Notes under the pieces: model-generated
The model's database searches: none
What the model saw: only the letters and a program-made list of their open reading frames with translations
What the model was told of the DNA's origin: nothing
DNA from: Rhodocollybia butyracea
Taxonomy: Eukaryota; Basidiomycota; Agaricomycetes; Agaricales; Omphalotaceae
Direction of reading: 5' to 3'
DNA: 64,000 nucleotides
Assembly: GCA_015501585.1 (NCBI GenBank)
Contig: JADNRY010000241.1
Coordinates: 30,612-94,611, forward strand
Part shown: one piece after another, positions 22,828 to 34,432 of the stretch
Layout: every line of letters begins with the position of its first letter
Numbering within the stretch: position 1 is the first letter of the stretch
Position numbers and translations under genes: made by a program

Positions 22828-23021
22828 CTGGAATTGTGGATGAGCACTGAGATATAAATCGAGGATCACTTTCAAAGTTCCCAGATGTACTTGCAAGTCA
22901 AAGCAGACATGTCCATCGACTTTTCATTCTGCTTTGCTCAGCGCTTGAGGGGTAAAACCCATCGTACTGAGGTGAATGAACAGTACCAGGATTGCGAGGC
23001 GACATGAATGAAATTCCATGA
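22828..23021. other. spacer between tRNA-Thr and the dynein gene
   Basis: Nothing recognised. Confidence 0.4.
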
Positions 23022-25296
23022 TTACAGATGAATTATCTTGTATACTGAAAGCAAGTATATCGTCCTAAGCCCCAAATCCCTGCCCCTGTCCGCCAAGTCC
23101 CTATGAGCTCCCCCATCGTCCTCACCCGGGCTTTCTTCCCTCCTAGCCGCACTCGTACCGCCAACTACACCGCTACTACTACTCCCGTTACTCCGCACCC
23201 TTTCCCTTCCCCCTTCCCGTCCTCCAAGCACAACCCCCGTGGGCCGATCCCTACTCGTCAACAAGCTATTGAAGAAATTCTGCAATACATCATGTTGGCT
23301 CGAACTCGAGCCTGGTCCAGCTGAACCGTTGATCCTGTCGGGCTGACCGGGGAAGGCGAATTCGGGCCTCGGAGAGACGAGTTGAGACTAGGCGGCGAGC
23401 TACCGAGCGCAGAGGGGGAAAGCGTCGAGGGCCTATGCGGATGACCATGTGAGGTATGATTATTTGTAGGACGTGTTCTGCGTTCAGATCTGTCTAGGCG
23501 TTCGGGGCGGTCGAGACCAGCAAAGCGGTCTGGGGGAGGGGGCTAGTGAGCAGATACACACAAGAACGAGAAGAAGACGTACCTGATATAGGAATATTAG
23601 CTGAACTTTCCATTTCCATGAAAAGCTTTTCGACGGTTGGGAGGGAGAACGAGTTGGTGCCCATGGGTCCGACGATTCCTGCGCCTACAAGTGGAAAGTT
23701 ATTGATGAAAGAAGAATGAGAAAGGGTACAAGCTTACCAGCCGCTTGCAATCCGTCCTCTCCTGTGGTCGGCGTCTTGAAAGCAGCTCTCGGATCACGTT
23801 CTGCCTTTTTATTCAGATTGCTCTCGTCGTAGTGTTTGGCGAGGAATGCTTGTTCAGGAGTGGGCGAGTTGAATGGTGGAAGCGGTGGTGGCTGCGGCAA
23901 AAAGTTAGTGTTTGGTCTTTAGTCGAACAGATAAGAGGTACCTTCGATCCCTGGTCGGGAACCAATTCTTTATACATCCTACTTGCTCCATCCCCTCCAT
24001 CCTTCTCCTTCCCTTCCGCTATAATCTCCAGATCTTTTTCCCAGGCTTCTCCCCACCTTGCTGGCTCAAACTCTCGTAGAATTGTGATCTTCCCCCAAGA
24101 GTCCCAGCCCGCAGGAATCACGACCCTATCACGATCGAGTGTGTTTGGGCGATGGGGAAACGGGAATGGATTCTTCGTAGGACCAGTACCGGAGCCGGTG
24201 GTTTCAGCATTGTTTTGTTCGCCAGAAGACGGTGAAGCGGGTGGAACGAATAGAGTATGGAGCGTGTATTGTCGGAGGACCGCGAGGGTTTCTGGCATGG
24301 GCGCGGTGTAGAAGAGTGCAGCGCCATCTAAGAGATATTAGTACGATGATAATAGATGAAAAAGAGAGGTACATTTCAAACAAAAAGTTCTCAAAATCTG
24401 CATGACACCATCTGTTCGCTCTTCCCATTCTCCGCCCTTTCCCTTGACCATTCCACCGCCAATACCAGCGTGCGCGGCCGCAGTATTATCAGTCCCGTCG
24501 TCTATCAAATCAGCCTTGGTGCAAACAACGATAATGGGTACACCAGCAGCGTTGTGTGTTAGTGTTCCCGGGCCCAGCGGCAACACTGTGTTCGACGACA
24601 ATGCCGATGCCGACGATGATGTTGGAAGAGATTCTGTTGGATCCAGAGAAGGCTCGGTATAGTGCTGTAAATGCGACTGCCATCGTTCTCGGTTTTCTTC
24701 CCGGATCACTTCTAGCTCCCGAGCTTCTTTTCCAGCCAATTTCCCGCTGGCCCAATCTTCAATCCAGACGAGCCATTCTTCGAGCTGATCCACAAATGTC
24801 CACGGTTGTGTCCAGTCTAATACTATGATGACTGTTGTGTGCCCTAGGGCGGTTTTTGGAGGAAGGAAGTATGGGATGAGGGATGTTAGTGAGGGATTTG
24901 AGGACGGAACGGTGTATAGTGATAAACGAGCAAGAGTATCTGCGAGAGTTGAGATAAGCAACGCGTTGAAAAGAATCTTAGTGTACCTTCATCTCCTTCG
25001 TCGCGAACATCGGCCCATTCATAGCCCACTGCGAAATCTGCTTTTCTTTCATCCCGTTTCCCGAGCAACGCTTCGCCAATAGCGCTTTTCCCCGAACCTG
25101 GATTTCCTATTAGTAGTACATTTTTCGATGGGAGAGACCGCGAAGAAGAAACGCTGTCGAGGATGGACGACCAGAGGCCTTCAGTTGGCACAGGAGAGGG
25201 TTCTTCTGGCGGATTTGACGGCTGGTGATTTCGAGAAGATGAAGATTTTCCGTTTATTCCATTCGGAGCTGAGGGAGATACTGGCGGCGAGTCCAT
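23022..25296 (-). CDS. cytoplasmic dynein 1 light intermediate chain
   Basis: Subunit of the dynein motor that links the heavy chain to cargo adaptors on microtubules. ATG at 25296 (an upstream GTG is not a start). An N-terminal disordered region is followed by a Ras-like domain with P-loop IGNPGSGKSA near 25100, VIIVLDWTQPW near 24810 and VVCTKADL near 24510, then the stretch VIPAGWDSWGKI near 24100, typical of this family. The C-terminal half is disordered and Ser/Pro-rich. Near 23265-23300 it contains VLQNFFNSLLTSR, which matches the conserved adaptor-binding helix of animal light intermediate chains (NFFNSLL). About five introns. The last 70 residues to the stop at 23022 look unusual (Gly/Arg-rich), so a further intron or a different end is possible. 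Confidence 0.87.
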
Positions 25297-25378
25297 AGAC
25301 ACGAATTGGAGATGTATTATATGATATAGACGCCGGTAGAGGTTTGGGCGCCAACGTCATTGATAAGATAACAAACTA

Positions 25379-28370
25379 ATGTCTCAACCAGAACAACCAA
25401 GTCGCCATCGCCGACTCTATCCGTGGCCGCAGGACGATGAAGCTAAATGGAAGCCGGCCAAGTCATACTGGAAAGGTTTCTTGAAATGGGCCCTGCAACA
25501 AAAACACCTCATGTCGTCTTCTGCAGAAACTTTACTCATGGTTCCGCACGATCTGAACCGGGCTATCCCTATCCTGCGAGACACTGATCATGGCGAAATG
25601 CTCGTTTTGCCCGACTACCCATTGACGGTCAAACGCATCGCTGATATCTATCATAAAGACCCCCGTGGTGGTGCACTTATTACGGGCCAGCCAGGTAATG
25701 GTATGTTTCCACATCTCTACTTTTGCGTGTATTCGACGGGATCATAGGGAAGGCTGCATTCTTGGCCTACTTACTTGGGGTACTCTTGAGTCTTGATGAC
25801 TCGCCAGATGAACATACAAAACTGTGTAGTGCTCCAATCCTCCTGTACACCCCTACTATCAAGATCCTCTTTTATGATGGTCAAGTGTACACTCCGTCGG
25901 ACCCGAAGAATTTTCACTTTAATTACATCCCTTCTCCAGTGTATTCTGAGCCCGTGCCTCCTGTATGGGTCTTAATAGATATGGATATGGCAGAGGAACC
26001 TAAAAGCATCTACGAATCACAATGCACAATATTTCCCGTCCAAGCGGCCTCACCTAACCCTGCACTTTATCGGCGTTGGGTGGACAGAAGGACCGCTGCC
26101 GTGATCGGATTGCCGCTTTGGACAGAGGATCAGCTTCTACGCGGGTTCATCTATACTATATGATACACTACCTAACACTAACTATTCCTTCTCAGTTGGC
26201 AAATGCACTACAAGCGAACCCACCTCGATAACGCTATCCTCGCTTGGGCTGGACGCCCTCCGGAATATCCTGGGCCTCTTCCAGAACAGCTCGCTCAAGC
26301 CTTGGAAATCCACACGGCCAATGGAAAACTGGATCGCCAGGACCCCCAAATAACAGCCACCACGCTATGATGCATTATGGCTACGCACCCGGTGATGTCT
26401 ACAAGTATCTCTTCAGATCCGAGATCGTCGAAAACTCCTACAACAAGGCCTTAAGTAACCCGGATCGCGCATGGCAATTGACGGCAGAGTTCACAAACAA
26501 ATACCTGAGGATTGGAGAGGCTGAGATGATGGTGGGGTACATGGGTATACCGATATCGCATCGCATCGTCGCGCTCGACTTGGTCAGAGACTTCCGCCAG
26601 AAGGAAGATAAATTCAACGTTGTTTGGAAATCCCCTGACATTGAAACGAAAATGCTTGCCCACTATGCTGAGATGTCCAACGAGGCCAAAGCAAAAGCTT
26701 TTTCCCAGTTTTCTTCATCGGCAAAGTCTTCGGTTATGGCGGCTAACATCTTCGAGCCGCATGTGCACAAAGCCATTTTCTTATGCTGTGAACTTCTTCC
26801 ATTGCAACCGATGGATTTTTCACTTGCGATACGTCAAGGCCAGAAAGCAATAATGTACTGGACGAGTCCCGGGCCAAAGGACGATTTTCCAGAATTTCCT
26901 AAAGTTGAAGATGAGAATGGTATACTATCACTCTCTCCCTACTTCGACCAACCTCGAGCTCAATTATTATTATATTCCCCATAAATCCACCGTGTCATTC
27001 TTCGACTCTTTCATGTTTTGCGACAAAATCACATATATCACCGCAATCTTTTTCCAAGTCGGTACGGGTCTCCTCCGTGATAAAGCGACAGAAACTGGGT
27101 TCCCTAGCATCGACACACTGCTGGCTGATGCTGCGAGGAAATTTGGAAAACCTGTCAAGCCCATGTATGTCCTTGTTGGCCCCGAACTTATTCCCACCTA
27201 CTGGCGTCCTCAAGGCTGGGTCATTCCTGCTGCTGCTTTTGTTGGCGGGGAAGTGCCTGTGTATTATCTGGGGCTCACACTGCCATACGACTATGCCAGT
27301 TTGCAAAATGCCAAAGTTCAGCTAGAGCTCTGGAAGCCGAAAATGGAGGATGCTCAGGAAACTCCGCAGGTCATTGATGGACATAAACTCACAAAGAGCT
27401 CGGACACTAGACCTGTGACAGTTCCCTCTATGAGGTTGGTAATTGGCGATCCTCGATAGAGGGACCTGGAAAGCGGCTCCGGACCGTGGCACAGACTTCT
27501 TACGGCCGTTTTAGGAAATAACTTTTACCTTCCGTTTTAGGATTTAGAGGTGGGAAAAGCACACTTGAGCATGATTTTCGTTCGTAGTACCTCTACAACG
27601 CTTCTTCTGAACGTGTCTTTGGGATACGAATAAATCGTTCTCATATTACTGTAATGGCCGCCAAATGACTCAAAAAATTAAAGCATTCTGAATCTTCTCT
27701 TATGGTACTGAGGCTTCGGCATTACACAGTCTGTGCTTCTCTAAAACAAGCTCGAACGACAGTTGAACGTTCTGAACCAAGAGATCCACAGCCCTGAGCC
27801 TTGTATTTGTTCAAAGTTCATTTGCGAGACCACAAATAGCGAGACGATAAACGTGAAGCGAGACGCTAAACGTTAAACGTTAAACATTGAACTCGTGCCT
27901 TGCAGGCAATTCTTCAAGACTTTGAACCCCAATAGCATCGAGAAAGTGTCTGAGCTCGAGGATATCGATAATACAAGAGCCATTACATCCATTATAGGCC
28001 ATTACAAGTGAAAAGTAGCTATACAAACGGAAGTATGGAACGAAAATCATGCTCAAATGTGCTTTTCCCACTTCTAAATCCTAAAACGGAAGGTAAAAGT
28101 TATTTCCTAAAACGGCCGTAAGAAGTCTGTGCCACGGTCCGGAGCCGCTTTCCAGGCCCCTCTATCGAGGTTTCTTATTTAACGTCAACCTCATAGAGGG
28201 GACTGCTTTAGGCCTACTCGGACACTGACGACAACGGTAAACGAAAGCAGTCAACAACATCTATGCTCTCATCTAAGAAGTTACGCTCGTCTGACAAACA
28301 GCCATCACCACCACTCCCATCCGGGAGTGGTCTATCAGGTCGCCGTGGACATGGACCCAACAGTCTATAA
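25379..28370 (+). CDS. RHS/crinkler-like P-loop NTPase, 3' end interrupted by an inverted-repeat element
   Basis: Multi-exon gene of a family expanded in Agaricomycetes and related to retrotransposon-hotspot/crinkler P-loop proteins; function unknown. Exon 1 joins exon 2 over a 47-bp intron (25701-25747), giving Walker A GQPGNGKAAF (Ala where Thr/Ser is usual). PPVWVLIDMD near 25948-25985 looks like the Walker B strand, followed by FPVQAASPNPALYRRWV. Two weak points: near 26350 the frame changes at a CCCCC run (either an unseen intron or a one-base indel), and an intron near 26918-27061 is only roughly placed. The frame can stop at 27459 inside the repeat element. Alternatively GTAATT at 27439 splices to AG at 28210-28211, in phase, adding 52 residues with a basic NLS-like KRKQ...SSKKLR and a stop at 28368-28370. 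Confidence 0.6.
27419..28205. mobile_element. 787-bp element with long terminal inverted repeats
   Basis: Outer arms 27419-27583 and 28038-28205 are inverted copies of each other, over 90% identical except for an 11-15-bp internal block. Both arms start CAGT-CCCTCTATGAGGTTG and contain CCTCGATAGAGGG, so each arm also has a small hairpin. The interior of about 450 bp has no transposase and includes a run of AAACGTTAAACGTTAAAC. I found no target duplication. It is non-autonomous; the family is unknown, although CAGT ends occur in Tc1/mariner-type elements. Confidence 0.75.
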
Positions 28371-28465
28371 TGCCCTTAGGCGAGAGTCTTACGTTCACAC
28401 GAAAGAGCACGACAAAGGCTATGCGATTGTGTACTCGTAGTGTAGAAGAACTACAGTAATTTATG

Positions 28466-28620
28466 TAATTCGACCACCTCGACATCACACCTATCAATGA
28501 GTGTAAGCCTGGTAAGATGGGCCCCACATGCCAGGCCCCTCCCCTGGATCTTTGACTTTCCCTACATTGCGAGTATTTCCACGAATAATTCCAAATATCA
28601 TCTATAAGGTTAGAGTCTAT
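28466..28620 (-). repeat. dispersed repeat, copy 1 (inverted relative to copy 2)
   Basis: About 155 bp, read on the minus strand, matches 31141-31292 on the plus strand: shared ACTCTAACCTTAT, AATACTCGCAATGTAGGGAAA, and GGCCTGGCATGTGGGGCCC. Roughly 80% identical. The copies face each other 2.5 kb apart. Confidence 0.65.
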
Positions 28621-28659
28621 AGGTCTCTATAGATTATTGATGCGATAAAGTCCCGGCAA

Positions 28660-28737
28660 TTATTATCAAGTCAGGGTTATCGGAACTGAGTACTAAGCGC
28701 TTAGTACTCAGTTCCGATAACCCTGACTTGATAATAA
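28660..28737. repeat. 78-bp perfect palindrome
   Basis: Two 39-bp arms are exact reverse complements with no spacer, centred between 28698 and 28699 at AAGC|GCTT. The arms contain TCAGGGTTATCGGAACTGAG. No coding context. Compare the ordinary imperfect hairpins elsewhere in the window. Confidence 0.9.
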
Positions 28738-31140
28738 AGCGCTGAGCTCCGAGATAATTGTCCTGCCTTTCGCCCCGGCGTTATTTTGGAACTTCTAGGT
28801 ATGTAACATTGCAGAATGGTGAGCTATCCTTTTTTTAAGACCGAGCATGCTTTATTCAAAGGCTTTACCTCATGCAACCTCATGCACTCGCACACTTTTG
28901 AGTACCCATGCACCGAGAATTCGAAACGCCCGCTGCTGAGCGAGATTTGTCTTTGGAGGCATGCTTAGCTGAGAGACTTTGAGGGTTTTTTACGTGCTCA
29001 TGCCCTGGAAATGCAAGGAACGGGCTACGCGTATTTCTTTCTTTTATTTAACACGTTCTTTTTTTCTTTCCTCTTTGTTTCAAACCAACTAATCCATCGA
29101 CATCTGCAATCTCAGATGTTCGTCAAGTCCTTTCATATCTCAGTCCGATGCAAAAGGATTTTGACTTCTCCAGTGCCTCACCCATGCAATTTTGACTGAA
29201 GCCCGCATGACAACCTCAACAAAACAACAGGCTTTCTGTCACCTAATATCAGTCCTCGGGCGCCGTCACCTCTCTACATCCAGCCCTTCTTCACCGCCGT
29301 CACTAACATCTCTCCTTCCGATGCTATAATCCACCAGTTCAGTATAATGGGTAGTAGTCCCGATGCTCAAGAAACATATTCCAATGTTGATAAGTGTTCA
29401 TCTTATCTGCACTCACTACCGCTATGCTTTCGCACCTCGTTACCTTCATTCCTTGGTTTTTTTCTTTTTTTTTTTTGCTGGCACCTTCTCTCACAGTCGT
29501 CGTCTGTGGAATGGAGAGCACTTTAAACTGCTAGGGGAAGATTCAGCTAAAGACGTTCGTATTGACTGATGTTCGTATTGACCGACATGCGGGTAACAAC
29601 ATGACTGGTAGGAGAGCAGCCTGGTGAATATCCACGTTTGAAAGTTGCGATACATATCACATAGTTATGTACATAGACATGGAATATATCCGATTGCCTT
29701 TTTCTCTCTGTAAAAAGCATGAATTTGCGCATAAGAATGCCTTGAAGAGTTTACAGCGGAGTGCGGCCCGCCGCTCCGATACTTGACCTCAATGCTCGCG
29801 ACGTTGAGCAAGGTCAATCTAAGAAGTTTTAGGTTGTTTTTTTATTGTAGCTATCTTCTACTAAGTGTAACGAGCTAGTGTAGATAAGTTATATTGCATC
29901 GCTTCGCATATGCTTGAGATACAGCTGTTCGAACCTTTAACACAAACTGCCACTGCAAATGTGGCAGTCTTCGCTACACTTTTCAACCTTGTAAATTTAA
30001 GTAGATATAAAACTCATGCCACATTATAGATACAACTGTAAAGAGTCCTCGAAGCTAGCTAAATCCTCTACATGTGAATTATTTCACTAGAAATCGTGCC
30101 CGAAATACTCAATTTTACTAAATGTCAAGGCCAATATCCATACATGTAGGCCGCAAGAGGCTACAAAATTTCAGATTTGCAGTTAAGTTGTCTGTATTTC
30201 CTTCTTTATAATTCAGATATGTTTTATTTGGCATCCAAGCAGTAGTTCTAGAGTATGTTCAGCTTTATCACCTTTTGAAGTGCAGAGCAAGCGCAACTAA
30301 AGTAATAAATAAAGTGACTACATAATTAAGTAGGAGTAAAGCATAGCAGCATAGTAGAAGTAGTGCGCCTGCGGTACATGAGCCCAATACCTTACAAGCT
30401 TCAATGGCGGGGGTTTAGGCGCATGCCGACTGATGGTGGCGGGAAGTCTTCATTAAGCGCCCACTGACCGTTTTCGAAGAATCGAAATGCATCGCACACT
30501 TTTAATCATTACTTCAATAGAGAGTGCCACCAGCTGGTTGCTCTCCAGAAATATTATTTAGAGCACTCTGCAATTGTCCTGAGGCCTTCAAAACTAGTAA
30601 AATCTTGACTGTAGCTTCCGTTGAGGGGTTGTACCTCCCAACTTACTGCTCGGTGCTGCCGCCCACGCAGCCCGGCACTGATGTATGAGCATAGAATTCC
30701 TTGGCTTGCCTGTGTCCATGGTGTCAACTTAGAACATAAATTGAATGTGAATTGGCACAGAAAGTTGGGTGGACTGTGCATGCAAAACCCAATGAACACT
30801 TGTATTCCATAGACCCAATGACACGCTGCTGGCATACACTCATTTTTGGTTTATGGGCAGCGAACACTGTGAGAGGAGCGGTCCAGGAGATAAATAGCGG
30901 GACGGGAAGGCACTATGGAACTAGTGCGCCCGGGTAGGTGAAGAGTCGAAGACGGCGGGATCTGTGCAGGGGCTGCAATTAACGATGACAAGGCGGGACC
31001 GCAGGCGGGCAGTGTTCAATAACAATAAGCGAGCTCAAGCCTGCTCAGGTTGAGCACTGAGTTCTCTTGGCAAATTGATGTAATTATTTGCTGAAACATT
31101 GTTGTACCGGTTTTACGTAGCTTACATGAAGGTCCTGTGG
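28738..31140. other. gene-poor AT-rich region
   Basis: No supported gene, RNA or further repeat. Scattered open frames under 95 codons show no family features. A T-rich run lies near 29456-29476, and a near-duplicate GTTCGTATTGAC occurs twice around 29561-29583. Confidence 0.4.
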
Positions 31141-31292
31141 ACTCTAACCTTATCCAAAATAACTGGAATTATTCACAGAAATACTCGCAATGTAGGGAAA
31201 GTCTCAAATCCAGGGGAGGGGGCCTGGCATGTGGGGCCCATCTTACCAGGCTTGCATCTATTGATTGGTGTGATGACGAGGTGAATTCGACT
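31141..31292 (+). repeat. dispersed repeat, copy 2
   Basis: Plus-strand partner of 28466-28620. It is followed within 100 bp by GATAA repeats (31342-31356) and a GC-rich hairpin. Confidence 0.65.
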
Positions 31293-31379
31293 AGTTATAG
31301 TAATCGAAATGAATATAATAGAAAAGATATCTAATCGTGAGATAAGATAAGATAAGAGTCATGATGCGACAAAAGTTAA

Positions 31380-31401
31380 GGCCGCGCCATAAGGCGCGGC
31401 C
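31380..31401. repeat. GC-rich hairpin
   Basis: Stem GGCCGCGCC, loop ATAA, stem GGCGCGGCC; perfect 9-bp stem with a 4-nt loop. It is followed by GTCGTG repeats near 31441-31466 and a run of nine G (31470-31478). Function unknown. Confidence 0.6.
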
Positions 31402-31584
31402 GGAAGGGAATCAGGCAAGATGGGGAGGAGGCGTTACACAGTCGTGGTCGTGGTCGTGGCCGTGGCCAGGGGGGGGGAAGAATTGTGGGATATTGTAGCT
31501 TTTTTTATTACCATTTCTCTTATTTCTTTTGTTAGTATGACACTCTAATGAACCAGACGCCATTTTGTCTGCCACAAGATGTTA

Positions 31585-32033
31585 GGCCCTGTTCGGGAAC
31601 CCGGGTGGGGTTGGGTAGGGTTGGGTAGGGTTGGGTAGGGTTGACTTTTGAGTCACATCAGGTGCTTGCCAGTGTTACATCTTAAAATGAGATTAGATTT
31701 CATTAGATTTTCTCACGACGAAGTTTTAAACAGCCTTCAAACGGCATTTCCTGGCATGCCTTCCTACCTGTACTAATGTGTTTTGGATAAGAAAAAGGTC
31801 TCCAATAGGCTCTATCATTGAATTGTTCTTATTTTCCAAGTTTGTTTTCAGCAGAATCGTATGGATTTACTAAGTTCAGAATGTTGGCGCTAATAACTTT
31901 CAGTTAGGCGCGCTGATAGCAAGATCACTGATGGCAGTGATTATCACAAGTTTATCGTATCAGGTCACCGTTTGTGACAATTTGCAATCCTACCCAACCC
32001 TACCCAACCCCACCCGGGTTCCCGAACAGGGCC
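31585..32033. mobile_element. 449-bp MITE, PIF/Harbinger (Tourist) type
   Basis: Perfect 45-bp terminal inverted repeats starting GGCCCTGTTCGGGAACCCGG, flanked on both sides by TTA (31582-31584 and 32034-32036), the target duplication typical of PIF/Harbinger elements. The inner part of each repeat is built from TTGGGTAGGG units; the left arm has one more unit than the right. No coding capacity. Confidence 0.85.
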
Positions 32034-32036
32034 TTA

Positions 32037-33338
32037 TATAGGTAGACGCAGGAGCCGACCTGAAGACAACGACGGCTCCCTGACAGTGAGTGAATGCCAT
32101 GCCTGAGCCTCCCGGTTGCCTCAAGTACTTGATGAAGGATGCTCAGTCAAAGCTGAAAGGATTATATGCTAGACTTTTCGACGTTCTAGGCTGAGAGCAC
32201 ACCAGGGTACAGCAAGACTTGACTAGAATACTTATAAGCCGTCGCATCTATAAAATTGCTATGAACGTTAACGTTAGGCGCTAGACGCCCATTGAACTTT
32301 TCTTTCAATGTGGCTGCGTGGCTCACCTTCGACCCATTAGCTCCAATAATGAGCCCATTTGTCCATCTTACGCATCACAAACTTCTCGAGTAACCCGACT
32401 CACGGTCAATATTGATTGGGCGGTGGAAGATTAATGGCGCGGACAAACCCGTCGAATCAAGGCGAGAGTGATCATTTGCAGAATCAACTTGGAGATGGAG
32501 AAGGAACGGGGATATCTTTGACAGAGATGTGTTTTGGAAATAATCTGCTGAAGCTAGAGTGGAAGGACGCCGTGTTTTTGAAGAATCATGATAAAGAGTC
32601 AAAGGTCTCGCGCTCGAGGATGACTTGGAGACAGCTGTGATATGGATGTATCAATTTGACACTCTACACGCTCTGCTTGGCGTCAAAAAAGGACAAAGCT
32701 CTAGTAGTCCTTCTCCAATGCCAAAAGTTGTTCCAACCAAGCCTTACGACTGGACGTACACAGTAACACAACGACTTATCCTGGCTATTGTTGCAGTACA
32801 GCATCTCCGGTCCATCGTCATTGCACTGGCATCCAACGATTCCATCCAAATCATCCCATTATCAGGACATCGTGTTTCGTTCGGCTTGTGAATCCTCCCT
32901 TCGTTCCAACCCTTCTTCAATTATAATGCATCCATTTCCACAGCGTGTAGTGCCAACATGCTTACTTATTCTCGCACGATTCGCCTTCCGCGTCGACAGC
33001 GTACTTTCAAGAACGTTCGATACTCTTCCCCGAGGGAACTTCGAACAACAAAACCGATAATAATAATACTCCGTATGAGAACATTTAAGTGGTTGTAGTT
33101 CCTTTTCAATTCCCTTCTGATCCTCCTCGGCGTTTTTCCCGGGTTCGTCTGCTAATTTTCACCGCCTTTAATTGTAGTGTCTCCCAAACTCGAACAGACC
33201 TGACCGCCCCGGCTGGATCGCTAAAATCGTCGCCGAACTACCTCTTCGCAGCTACTGGAGCGGAGAGCGCTGGAGAAGAGCCCGTATCGCAGCTTGAGAC
33301 ACGATGGTTTGTCATCTCGTATTTGTCTCCTTTCTACC
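32037..33338. other. intergenic, nothing convincing
   Basis: Open frames under 95 codons only; no motif recognised. Probably includes the promoter of the gene at 33339. Confidence 0.35.
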
Positions 33339-34141
33339 ATGAGCTGCGTAAACGCCAACCAACCAGGAAATAAAGTTACTGATCAAGGCCCAGCCGGAAA
33401 GCGGGTACGTTTGGGCTCTTTAAATGACAAGCAAATCTGACAATTTGAGAGTAGGATGTTAGAACAGAGGCATGGGACTTAATCAGCCAGCATGCTACGA
33501 TTTTGCACGCTTCAGGCTTGCCTCGGGATCTTGCTCGAAGCTCTCTGACCACTGAGTTGGCCCAGCGGATCGTCAATATCGTCGGAATGCAAGGCAATAT
33601 ACCCGTTGTCCCGCCTTCTGGGCCCTACATTGATATAAAAGATATTACTGTATGATAGCAAAACAGTCCTGGTGGCACAGATACTGATATCGGAAAACTT
33701 GTAGGCCCAACCCGCTGACTCCAAGTTTTTCCCATTTGGCAATCCGAAGCTCAAGCTTTTTTATTCAATTGGCAGTCATATCTTTAATGTAGAAGGCTCT
33801 TTTCTAGAATTGTGGCTACATGAAACGGATGGAGAAGGTCGTATGAAGCCTTTACATGCAATATCTTCAAAAGTTGTTGGAAAAGAGGGTGAAATCAAGC
33901 CTATTGGAATCGGAGATAATATCATGTTTGGTATCGAGGATCTAGGACTTAGTCGATACCTAGTAGTGGCTGGAGATACTTATGATGTTTGGATTGGAGA
34001 TGTGTACCAGCCAGTAGGTTGCGGTCATGCTCCCTCCTCAATTCAGGTTTATGTGAGTGTATTCCTTGTGGATATATTTTGACTGACATATTTGGTGAAC
34101 AGGAAAGACTTTTGTCAATGTCTCAGATGTACATGCCCTGA
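33339..34141 (+). CDS. four-exon gene of unknown function (215 aa)
   Basis: Exons 33339-33404, 33455-33649, 33705-34052 and 34103-34141 join by three GT-AG introns of 50, 55 and 50 bp, all in phase 0, giving an uninterrupted 215-residue protein from MSCVNANQPG to MSQMYMP. The consistent intron size and phase and the protein-like composition are strong evidence of a real gene, although no single exon is long. It contains a Gly-rich segment (VVGKEGEIKPIGIGDN) and GDTYDVWIGDVYQPVG. There is no signal peptide, membrane segment or motif I can name. It stands alone among repeats. Confidence 0.68.
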
Positions 34142-34432
34142 CTTGGGCTTCTGTATGATATTTAGGCAGCTGGTCAAGCATTTTTGATAGCAACTCTTGG
34201 ACTACACCTTACTCGCAAGCAAAATGCTCACTTCCCTTTTGACATCCACCACGTCGGTTTAAACCCCCGCTTCCGCCTTATCTTTTGACCACCATCATCC
34301 AAAACTATCGAGGTAATCCAGCCTCGTAGCACCGTCCGATTCCCCTGGAAATCGCCATATACGTGCGCATACCAAGTGTCTTGCTGCTCTCTGAGTTTAG
34401 CGGACAAAAGTACTATTTCTCATTGCCGGCGT
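34142..34432. other. intergenic
   Basis: Nothing recognised. Confidence 0.35.

Noticed and set aside
28250..28440. Frame containing YQVAVDMDPTVYNALRRE downstream of the inverted-repeat element
   Set aside because: The alternative frame over the same bases (SDTDDNGKRKQ onward) joins in phase with the RHS-like gene and looks like its C-terminus, so this one is probably its shadow.
31600..31645. Telomere-like repeat
   Set aside because: TTGGGTAGGG units belong to the terminal repeats of the MITE and occur inverted at the other end; the usual fungal TTAGGG array is absent.
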